Shown piece after piece: positions 21,939 to 30,665 of a stretch of 64,000 bases of DNA. The DNA comes from Acanthamoeba castellanii str. Neff. Lineage: Eukaryota; Discosea; Longamoebia; Acanthamoebidae. A program made the position numbers and the translations under genes. The notes below the pieces were generated by a model. It was not told where the DNA came from and did no database searches. It worked only from the letters and a program-made list of their open reading frames with translations. The number at the start of each line of letters is the position of its first letter. Within the stretch, counting starts at the first letter, position 1. The DNA lies in the NCBI RefSeq assembly GCF_000313135.1, contig NW_004457442.1, positions 1,611,669-1,675,668 on the forward strand, in the 5' to 3' direction.

Positions 21939-23382
21939 GTGTTACACGAGGGTTGGTGTGGACGTGTCGGTGTGTTGTGTGTGAGCGTACCTGCGGTAGG
22001 GTCCCAGGACGCCGAGGGTCATGACGTAGTAGTTGGCCATCTTGTGTTTCTGAATTTCGGCCTCACCGGGCCGCTCCTCGGATTCGTCGTCCTCGTCCTC
22101 CGAGTCGGAGATGGGCTCGACGCGCGATGACGACGCACCGACCAGCGTGTCCCCATAATACGCTGCACACACCGCACACACCACCGCACACGCACGCACC
22201 ACCGCACACGCACACGGTGAGCTGCCCTGGTGAATGGAGGGAAGGAGGACCGTGGCGATCGGGGTGAGGTACCGAGACAGCTCAACTCGGGCGTGCGAAG
22301 GAGGATGTCGTACAGCCTGCGGAGACGGCGAGTGAGGCCCGCCTGAGCTCAGGAAAAGCCGAAGCGGCAGAGGAGGGGGGGGGGTGCGAACCGTCGGTTG
22401 TATTTGATGGGGAAGAGCGAGTCGTTCAGCACCTGGAGGTCGTCTGCGGTCTTTTCGCTCAGCCTAGGAGTAAGAAACGTAGCACGACACGCACGACACG
22501 ACACGCAACGCACGACACGACGTCAGCACGGCGATCATGGGTACAGGAAGAACGAGACCAGTGAGCGAGTGAATCGTACAGCTCGAGTCGAAGGGGAAGG
22601 ACGACATGATCCCGATTCCGCTCGCCTGCGAGCGTGATGATGGCGCAGTTGAGGGGCAGCGGAGGACAGCTCACGAAATCGGCCGGCTTCATGGGCTCCG
22701 CATTCATCGTGTCCTATGGTCGCCGACACGACACGACACGACAACGACACGCACGACACGCACGACACGCACGACACGCACGACACGCACGACACGCACG
22801 ACACGCACGACACACACCGCACACAACACAATCAGAAATGCGTTTGGGCCGCCTACACTGGCCTGATGAGGACCGCACCGAGCGTGCTCGAGGAGACACG
22901 GACTTGGCACTCGACGGCTCGGCGGTCGCAGTCGTGGTACTGGTCGTCGTTGTGGGCGGCGGGGCCTGCGCTGTCGTGGCGGGGCCGACGCTCAGGGTCG
23001 GTGCACCGTCCTCCAGGTCGGCCTCGACCGAGGTCGACGCCTGCGACAGTCGCGGCTGCGGCTGCTGACTGCTGCGCGGCGGCGGCGGCGGCGGACTAGT
23101 TCGGCGTCGTAGGACCCAGGCGAGTAGCAGGGCGGCCCCGCCCACGGCGCCTACGGTGGCCACGGCGGCGAGGGCCACGACGAGGGGTCGCGGCTGCTGC
23201 TGGCCCCAGATGGAGACTTTGTGATTATTGGAATGATTGAGGTCGTCGCCACCGCCCGAAGCCGCGCGCCAGGCTCCGCCGACCGCACGCAGGGCGGCCT
23301 GGGTGATTTGGGCCAGGCCCCATCCCGAAGCCTCCGCCACAACCACGTTGTCGCTCGAGGCGAGAGGCGGAAGTGCCGCCAT
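19403..23382 (-). CDS. Predicted fusion: membrane segment + NAA50-like N-acetyltransferase + leucine-rich repeats
   Basis: Start ATG at 23382. The first exon has a hydrophobic segment (LVVALAAVATVGAVGGAALL) followed by RRR and a Pro/Thr-rich linker. After a minisatellite intron the frame continues in phase (acceptor at 22714) into MNAEPMKPADF and a GNAT domain: LRLELLSEKTADDLQVLN, SLFPIKYNRRLYDILL, VMTLGVLGPYRRKGVGGQLL (acetyl-CoA loop), VYIHIASKSG, VEFYKRHGFEMTRID and YYRRVEPPDALVFSKNY. This follows NAA50 closely but has acidic inserts before VMTLG and after HAFDDCHR. A GTACGT donor and GGCTCCAG acceptor (about 21377-21296) join it in phase to YQVEQQLLKDNPTSG, LPADLRAWLLNYLT and LRRs such as LSWCKSVTETGLQGIGEACP and NLENVSLSGCDRITDASLEC. 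The last exons (below 20000) are uncertain. Alternative: two or three tightly packed genes. Confidence 0.6.
20242..20334. repeat. (GAA)n/(TTC)n triplet tract, about 31 units
   Basis: An uninterrupted GAA run on the plus strand lies in an LRR-gene intron. On the sense (minus) strand it reads CTT and sits just before the acceptor of the exon that begins with the DISWC residues, acting as an extreme polypyrimidine tract. Confidence 0.9.
22729..22815. repeat. 9-bp CACGACACG minisatellite in an intron
   Basis: About eight tandem copies of a 9-bp unit lie between the membrane-segment exon and the GNAT exons. It is related to the 88-149 repeat. Confidence 0.9.
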
Positions 23383-23432
23383 ATCTCGTGAGGCGATTGT
23401 GAATGTGGAAAAATCGAATGCGTTCTTGTGCG

Positions 23433-23444
23433 TTTGGCGCCAAA
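23433..23444. promoter_or_regulatory. second perfect E2F-like palindrome
   Basis: TTTGGCGCCAAA, identical to 11694-11705, sits in the 130-bp gap between the start codons of the GNAT-LRR gene (23382, minus) and TBC1D20 (23513, plus). Confidence 0.55.
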
Positions 23445-23512
23445 TAATTTTATATATTGATTTTATCTGCTTCTTTTATCGAATTGGTTTTATTTGTATT
23501 TTCTTTGCAAAG

Positions 23513-25589
23513 ATGAGGACGCGAGGGGCGGGCAACAGGGCAGATGGGAAGGCCAACACTGCAGCTTCCTCCTCCTCTTCTGCCAAACGAGCGAAGCTGG
23601 TGGCCGCACTCAACGGGGTACGTACCCCCACCATGCTCTCGAGAGCACCACCTGTGCGTGTGCGCGTGTGCACGCGTGTGTGCCCTGCGTGTGTCGTGCG
23701 GTTGTTTGTTGGGTCGAATGGGAGGCCAACGGTTGCCAAATGCAGCACCAGCAGGGCGAGGGCGAGGAGACGGTGGTGCGGCAGGCAGCCGTCGCAGGCA
23801 ATGGCGGCCTCCTCTCCGACGGCATCCGCCGCGAGGCCTGGCCCCTCCTCCTCGGCCTTTCCTCCTCCTCCTCTTCTTCCTCTTCCTCCTCGTCTTCGTC
23901 TTCACTACCCTCTTCGTCATCTTCACCATCATCCACACCCTACCCGCCAGGCACGTCTTGCTCGCGTGCGTGTGCGCGTGTGCGGTGTTGCGTGCGTGCG
24001 CTTTTGTTTGACGTGTGGCGTGTGGCGTGTGCGGCACGTGTGGAGTGCAGAGAAGGGAGACGAGCACCGGGAGAAGGAGCAGGTGCAGCGGGACGTGGAG
24101 CGTTCGTTGAACAGTTTCTTCCGGGGCTCCGAAGCCCAGCGCGAGGCCAAGCGGCAGGAGCTCGCGCGCGTAATCAACGCCATCCTCGCCACCCACCCCG
24201 ATCTCTACTACTACCAGGCACCCACTCCCGCTCTCTCACTCTCACCCGACTCTCACTCATCTGACGTGTGTTGTGTGTTGTGTGTTGCGTGTGCGATGGT
24301 CACTGGTGGTCCCACAGGGATTCCACGATGTGGCGACGGTGTTTTTGCTGCTGGCGGGGGAGGACCGCGCCTATGCCATGCTGGAGCGGGTTGCCCTCAA
24401 CCACTTACGATATCCTTTCCGCCGCGTGTGTCGTGCGTGTCGTGTGTCGTGCGTGTTGTGTGCGCGCGAAAGAGCGCCGTGTGAGAGAGGTTTTCCTTAA
24501 CGGTTGCGTACACCAGCGATGAACGCGACTCTAGAGAGCACCACCCAGCTGCTTTCGCTCCTCCCGCACCTCATCTCCTTTGCCCAGCCGGGACTACACG
24601 CCTTCCTTCTCCAATCCGGTATACCTGCGTCACCGCACACGCACGCACCACTGCACACGACCAACGACACGACACGAACGGCTGACCGCGCGTGGTTAGG
24701 GGTGGAGCCCTACTACGCGATCTCGTGGGTGCTGACGTGGTTCGCGCACGACGTGGACCAATGGTCCACCGTCACGCGCCTCTACGACGCCTTCCTGGCC
24801 GCCCACCCCATGCTCTGCCTCTACCTCGCCGCCGCGCTTGTCGCCCGCTCCTACCCGGACATCCTCCACCAGGTCCGTCGCGCGTGTCGTGTCGTGTCGT
24901 GTGTCGTGTCGTGCGGTCCAAGCTCACCTGGCTATCGCTTGTGCAGGAATGCGAGTACCCTGCGGTCCATTCTTACCTGAGCCATCTCCCCGAGCGATAC
25001 CTCGCCCAGCCGCAGGTACCCTCGACACCACACACTTCAGCTCAGCTCAGCTCAGCTCAGCTCAGCTCATCCCAGCGCTATTGGACTCACTGGAGAGTAC
25101 TGGCAGGACGTGGAGGAGCTGATCGGTTCGGCAGTCGATCTCATGCGACGATTGCCGCCCTCGGCCCTGCTCGCCCGCGCCCAAGGCTCGATCCCGCCTA
25201 AGTGCGTTACCCACCCTGACCCACCACACGCGCCATTTTGCTGATGAGTATAGTCATTATTTATGATGATACGTCGTGGTGCGTTGCTACAGCTCGCCGT
25301 TCCTGGCCTACCCGTTCCCGTGGATGAAGAACACCACCCCGCAGTGGCGGCGCTTGCTCATCGGGCGATCGCGTTCTGCCGCCCTCGTGCTTGGGTACGC
25401 ACACGACACGCAACAACACGCACCAGACCGAAGCTGACCAAGTCTACTACTATCTCGCTGGCTCGCACAACACACAGCCGATTGCTGGCGGCGGAGGTGG
25501 GAGAGGCGCTCTACAAGTACACAGCCCTGCTCGTCCTCTCCCTCTTCACCCTGCTGACCCTCTACGTCTTCCACACGAGCTTCTCCTGA
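23513..25589 (+). CDS. TBC1D20: TBC1D20-type Rab GTPase-activating protein
   Basis: Rab1-class GAP of the ER and early secretory pathway, anchored by a C-terminal membrane segment. About nine exons from the ATG at 23513 (MRTRGAGNRADGKANT). The TBC domain has the arginine finger in GGLLSDGIRREAWPLLLG, an inserted Ser run, REKEQVQRDVERSLNSFF, the glutamine finger in LYYYQ joined across an intron to GFHDVATVFLLLAGE, EPYYAISWVLTWFAHDVDQW, VTRLYDAFLAAHPML and LYLAAALVARSYPDIL. The end, ALYKYTALLVLSLFTLLTL, is a tail-anchor-like hydrophobic stretch before the stop at 25587-25589. Domain order and the tail match human TBC1D20. One intron near 25040 holds five tandem AGCTC units. Confidence 0.92.
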
Positions 25590-25674
25590 CGAGAAGAAGA
25601 TAACGAAGAAAAAAGCAAAGCCAACTCCACCCCTCGTCGACGAAAGTGGTTTCTTTTGTTGAACGTTCATTCAT

Positions 25675-27742
25675 TTATTTGTTCACGACCATGGCCTGCA
25701 GCTTCTCGAGGGTCTCCTTTTGCGTGAGGAGCTTGAGCAGCTGCTGCAGGTCGCTGTCCATCGCCGGGTTGCTGCCTTGCGGCGACGACGATGACGAGGA
25801 CGACTGATCGGGCGGTGCGGCTGCCTGCTCGCCGCTCCCCCTCTCGTCTCGGTGGTACGGCTGGGGCTCCTGTTGCATGTGGTGCGGCTGGGGCTGGGGC
25901 GGTGGCTGGCGCATCGCTTCCGCCTGGGGCACTGGCGGTGGTGCGGTGGCGCTGGTGTTGGTGGGGAGGGCGTAGGGAAGCGACGATGACGAGGGCGTGG
26001 CGGAGGCCGATGGCGACGCAGCAGCCGCGGCTGCGGTGCTGACGCCGGTGTGGGTGATGCCGCCCATGGGGTCACTGCTGCTACTGCTTGCGGTGGTCGT
26101 GGTGGTGGTCGTGGTCGTAGTTGTGTCCGCGGCGGCAGGGCTGGCGGGCGAGTCATCGACGATGGCGTCGGCGTCGGCGTCCTTGACGAGCTCCTGCTGG
26201 ATGAGCCCCTTGAGCTGCTCCAGATCGATATGCACGCTGTAGGCCTCTGTAAATCGATTGGCCACCGCACAACTCGTCAATATATCACAATGCATGTGCG
26301 CGTGCGGTGCGACACCACAGCTATCGGCCGGGGGGGGGCGACAGACGCACCGAGAGCAGCGAGGCTGGCCGAAACGGCGTCGCGGTTCTCAGGGGTGTCG
26401 AGGTCGCGCCACATCACTCCCGTAAGGCGCTAGATGGATATCAAGAGGAGAGTCAATCATCCATCGCGGGACTGTCAGAACCGAATCGGCGGCAGCTGTG
26501 TCGTGTGCGTGCGTGCGTGTGCGTGTCGTGCGTGTCGTGTGTGAAGCGCGGCGCTGGGGAAGGAGGTAGTACTCGCACGCCGCCTCCCTTCTTGGTGGTC
26601 TTGAATATCTTTTCGTTTCCGTAGAGGGGCTCCACGACCTGGCCCGATGTCTTCGACCCTCGAAACAGGTACTTCCACACTACATAGCGTGCCGCGCGTC
26701 AATCAACATTCTGGCGTTAGACCGCAAACCCAACAACAGACATCATGAAGAAGAAGAAGAAGACAGAAGACAGAAGGGCGGTGGTGGAAGAAGAAGAAGA
26801 AAGAGAAGAAGCACCTGAGCTGCGGGTGACGCGTTCTTGGGGCGCGAGCTGAGTGTTGACGAGGGAGTCGAAGACCTCGAAGACCTGGTCCTTGTTGATG
26901 CCGCGCGTCTTCTGCTTGGGCGCGGCCACGCCCTGCAGCGCTTCGGGCGTGGGCTGCGTCGCGAGCTTGGCCAGCTCGGTCACCAGCGTGCGCGCTTTGG
27001 TGTGGCGAGCCAGCCGCGTCGTGGCCCGCCCCACGCCGCCGCCAGGCCCGAAACCTCGTCCGCCTCCGCCGCGTCGCCATCTTCCTCCGCCGTGATGATG
27101 GTGGTGCATGTGGTGATGGTGATGGACTGGCGGCGGTGGGAAGGGTGGAGCAGCAGCCGAGCCGGCCGGGTAGTGGTAGGGCGCGATGGGTGCCGTCGAA
27201 ATATTGTGCATTTGTTCAGTCATCGATTCGTGCAGCGGCTCGTGATGTGGCGGGTGGTGTGGCGAATGAGGATGGAAGTGATGCGGATGGGGATGGGGAT
27301 GCGGGTAAGGATGAGGATGGGGATGCGGGTGAGAGGGTGGGTGAGGGTGCGGGTAAGGATGGGGGTGCGGATGCGGGTATGGGTGGGGTTGTGGATGATG
27401 CGGAGGGAGAGAAGGGCCACTTGGGACGGGCGTGGTGGAAGATGTGGAGGGGGCTGTTGGCCGTAATGAGGTCCATTCGGGGGAGGCGAAGAGAGGCAGA
27501 TCGGGCCGCCGCGCTTCCCACTGAAGCAGCGCATTCCATACCTCGCGCCGTCGGGCCTCCAGCGCGGCCCCCTCCCGCCACAATCGCTCCACGGGACCCT
27601 CGCCCGTCGTTTGTCCGCCATTTTCCTCTTCCATCATGCTGTCCACCAGCGATGTTGGATGGAGCGTCGGGATCGAGGCCGTGGTGTTCGGCCCCGGAGT
27701 TGCCGGCGTAGAGACCTCTTCCATTGTGTCCTCTTGCTCCAT
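25675..27742 (-). CDS. Unknown protein with His-Pro dipeptide repeats and conserved C-terminal part
   Basis: I do not recognise a family. The ATG at 27742 gives MEQEDTMEEVSTPATP. The long first exon contains VWNALLQWEARRPDLPLF, then about 60 residues of HPYPHPHP repeats, a His run and an RGFGPGGGVGR stretch, then RTLVTELAKLATQPTPEAL and KDQVFEVFDSLVNTQLAPQ. Later exons carry VWKYLFRGSKTSGQVVEPLY, NEKIFKTTKKGG, GVMWRDLDTPENRDAVSASL and YSVHIDLEQLKGLIQQEL, then a Thr/Ser/Pro/Gln-rich tail ending LTQKETLEKLQAMVVNK. No signal peptide or membrane segment is seen. The segments between the low-complexity parts look like folded domain pieces. The His-rich repeat could bind metal; that is speculation. 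Confidence 0.7.
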
Positions 27743-27821
27743 CTTTTATCTTTTTACGACAAATGCTCTGTTTTGTTTTTGTTTTTTTTTCATATAGCAA
27801 CCCGCAGGCTGTGCGCGGAGA

Positions 27822-30167
27822 TCACTCGTCGGCGGCGATGGCCATGTCCTCAAGCTCGTCGATGAGTTCGTCCACGCCGGGCTGAAGGAAGAGGCGCACG
27901 TTAGTCCAAACGAAAAGGCGGAGGTCAGGGACGGTGGAGTGGGTTAGTGGTACCTCGGGCAGATCCTCGGCCTCCTCGTCGGTCTCCATTCCACCAGACG
28001 CGGCAGGCGCGGCACCAGGTACTGCTCGCAACAACAACAACGACAACAACAACGTGAGCTCGTGACATGTTTACCATGGCAGCAACTGCTGTCACAGCCG
28101 GGATTGCATACCCTTGTAGAGGTTGAGACCAGCGCGCAGCTCGGGGTCCTCCTCGAGCTCCTGCATGAAGGTCTCGTAATCGTGGCTGTGGTCACACGTA
28201 TGGTTTGTTGTTATGATTGGTAAGCGGGCGGCGCTAGGTAGAGTGGACGTGTTCGGGGGGGGGGGAGGTGGCGAGTGCGTACTTCTGCTTGTCGGCATCC
28301 CCGCGACGGGCGTTGTCCTGCTCCTCCTTGGGCAGCTGCCTTACCTTCCAGTGGCGGTTTCGCGGCTTGCGTCGGCGGGCCGGGTACGTCTTTCGCACCA
28401 ATATCTGATCGACAACAGCACCAGCAACGTCAGTCCACGCCGCTCTGCGACGCACACGCACACGCACGACCGCACACGACTGAGAAATGACACGCACCAC
28501 GTCGGGGACCTGTCGGCCGCGGAGACCGCCAAGGTCGGCCTCGTTGAAGTTCTGGGAGGTGAGATCGTAGCCGAGCGCGTAGTCGCCGGGGTTGAGGTAG
28601 GTGCCCAGGTGAGTGCGCACGTAGAACATGGTGTCGTTGTTACCGAAATCCCGCGTGCGTGCCACTTGCACGTCAGCCAGCAGGTGCTATGTTTGGCCAT
28701 TAATGACTGTTAGAGACCCAACTACCAGTGCACGCGTGTGCGGTGGTGTACCTTTCCACGCGGCGCGCCGGAGGTGGTGATGTCGAGGACGATGAACTCG
28801 GTGAGGTTCTGCTTGGTGGAGATGGCGCGGAAAGGATCCTGCCAGTACACCGGCGCCGGGATTTCGATCACTGTGATGACACGCAGCCGGGTGTAATACT
28901 GATCAGCTCTTCTTCTTCTTCTTCTTCTTCTTCTTCTTCTTCTTCTTCTTCTTCTTCTTCTTCTTCTTCTTCTTCTTCTTCTTCTTCTTCTTCTTCTTCT
29001 TCGACAATGGAGGGACGTACTCTGGAGGGTGTTGGGGTCGATCATGTGGATCAGGTTGGACACCTTGCTGGCCAACACGAGCGGGCTGATGTTACCCAGC
29101 TGCTGGGCGAGCTTCCGGGGAAGGCATACGAGGTCGTCCCTGCAAATGGGCACGATCTCGGCCGAGAAGGTGTAGTGGTAGTTGAAGATGTTGCTCTTGG
29201 CGTCGTGCGACACTAGCTGCTCTGACGTCTTGTACCTGCAAGTGGCGACCAGGCGATGATGAGACTATGCGCGGTGTGTGTGTTTGTGGTGTGCGTGTGG
29301 GTGTGTGTGTGTCGACAAGCGTACCGCAGGGGAGTGACGGCCTGGAGGAAGTCGACGAATTTGGCGGCGTGGCTGCGGTGGCCGAAGTAGAAGTCGAGGC
29401 CGTCGGGCATCTCCTTGATGCGGATGGTGTTGGTGTGGGCGCTGTGCTTGAGGATGAGCTGCTCGAGGTACAGGAAGGTGCGCTTGTGGTCCACCTTCTG
29501 GCGCGCCTGCACGACGGCCTGCCACGTGTGATCGGTGAAGCTGGCCGCGCAGGCCGGGCACTGCATCATCTGCACGACGAACTCGATGACGAACACCTGC
29601 TGGAGGATGGTCGACGTGAAGACCTCCTTCTGCACGGTGATCTTGACCTTGAGCCGTCGCGAGTGAGGCTCAGTCCACACGAAGCCGGCGTCGATGAGCT
29701 TGACCTTGTTCATGCCCTTGATGCGCTTCAGGCAGAAGGTGAGGAGCTCGCGCGACTCCAGCTCGCAGTACACCCACGCGTTCGGCGGCACCAGGTACCT
29801 TGTATGAGGAGGAGTCGTGAGAAGATGAGCGCACGTAGAAGGCGAAAGGAAGAAAGAGAAGATGAGAAGAACGACAGTAGTATGTACCTGCCGCAGTGCT
29901 TGCAGCTGTGAATGATGATGTTCTTGGGGATGCCCTCTGTGATGTCAACCTGGCCTCGGATGCAGGTAACACACATGTTCGAGGCGTTGGGCTCGATGTT
30001 GGTGCCACAAATGCAACAAAGGCTGCATGGAGAAAATGCGTAAGATGGAAAATCGGCAAAAAAGCAGATGCAGAAAATTGAGCTAATCGCGAGATTGGAG
30101 AATCAAATTATGCATAGGTAAACGCGTACATTGTGGCGGCAACAGGAGAGGCATAGTGCCCCGTCAT
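27822..30167 (-). CDS. NMD3: 60S ribosomal export adaptor NMD3
   Basis: Carries pre-60S subunits out of the nucleus by linking them to Crm1/exportin. The start ATG at 30167 (MTGHYASPVAAT) leads across an intron to CCICGTNIEPNASNMCVTC, the first of the N-terminal zinc Cys pairs, then SCKHCGRY, WVYCELESRELLTFCLKR, DAGFVWTEPHSRRLKVKITV, FVVQMMQCPACAASF, EQLILKHSAHTNTIRIKEM, GLDFYFGHRSHAAKFVDF, HYTFSAEIVPICRDDLVCL, THLGTYLNPGDYALGYDL and PDVILVRKTYPARRRKPR. The acidic C-terminus (LIDELEDMAIAADE, stop 27822-27824) is where export signals lie in the family. One intron holds a 94-bp GAA tract. Confidence 0.96.
28909..29002. repeat. (TTC)n/(GAA)n triplet tract, about 31 units
   Basis: An uninterrupted TTC run on the plus strand lies inside an NMD3 intron. 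On the sense (minus) strand it is GAA and starts shortly after the donor. Its length nearly equals that of the 20242-20334 tract. Confidence 0.9.
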
Positions 30168-30665
30168 CTGGTGCTGTTGGCCTTGTTGATTCCACTGCAT
30201 GTCTTTGATCGTCGCGTTAACTGATGCAAATGCAGATCGAAAGATGCCTCGCGGTTGATCTCTAAAAAGAAATTGAGATCACGCCGATTGGTCTTCCGGG
30301 CAAAGAGATGAAGAAGAAATGCAGGCAAACTCAAACGCCGGAGAAGAATCGCAGAACGCAAGAGAAAAATGAGAGAAATTAATATTAGCCTATTTCTCGG
30401 GCATTTCTTGCGTTGCATGGTAACACTACGCAGGAAGAGATTTATCGAGTTTCAGTGGCGCGGGCCAAACAGCAAACAGCGCGGTCGTGCAGGGGCGGAG
30501 CGCAGTAGGGGTGAGGTGGTTCTACTGCGGTGTTGGTAACCCTGATCAGACCTCAGGCCAAGACCAATACTTGTTCCCTTCTTTCTCCCCCAAACAACTC
30601 TGTCCGACACCTCACCTTATCTACCCATCAAATTCTCTTACCCCTTTGCGAACGAAAACCAAGCA
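30168..30665. promoter_or_regulatory. divergent intergenic region NMD3 / GVP-repeat gene
   Basis: About 500 bp between outward-facing start codons. No coding exon, RNA gene or repeat is recognised. It is pyrimidine-rich near 30570-30650, just before the plus-strand start. Confidence 0.5.

Noticed and set aside
22714..22831. C-terminal Cys-Arg-Ala repeats as a real end of the membrane-segment protein
   Set aside because: This is the 9-bp minisatellite of an intron read as protein; the stop it meets is part of the intron's CCATAG acceptor.
28722..29216. Open frames with poly-Arg or poly-Ser runs on either strand
   Set aside because: They are translations of the TTC/GAA tract inside an NMD3 intron; the flanking NMD3 exons are in phase without it.
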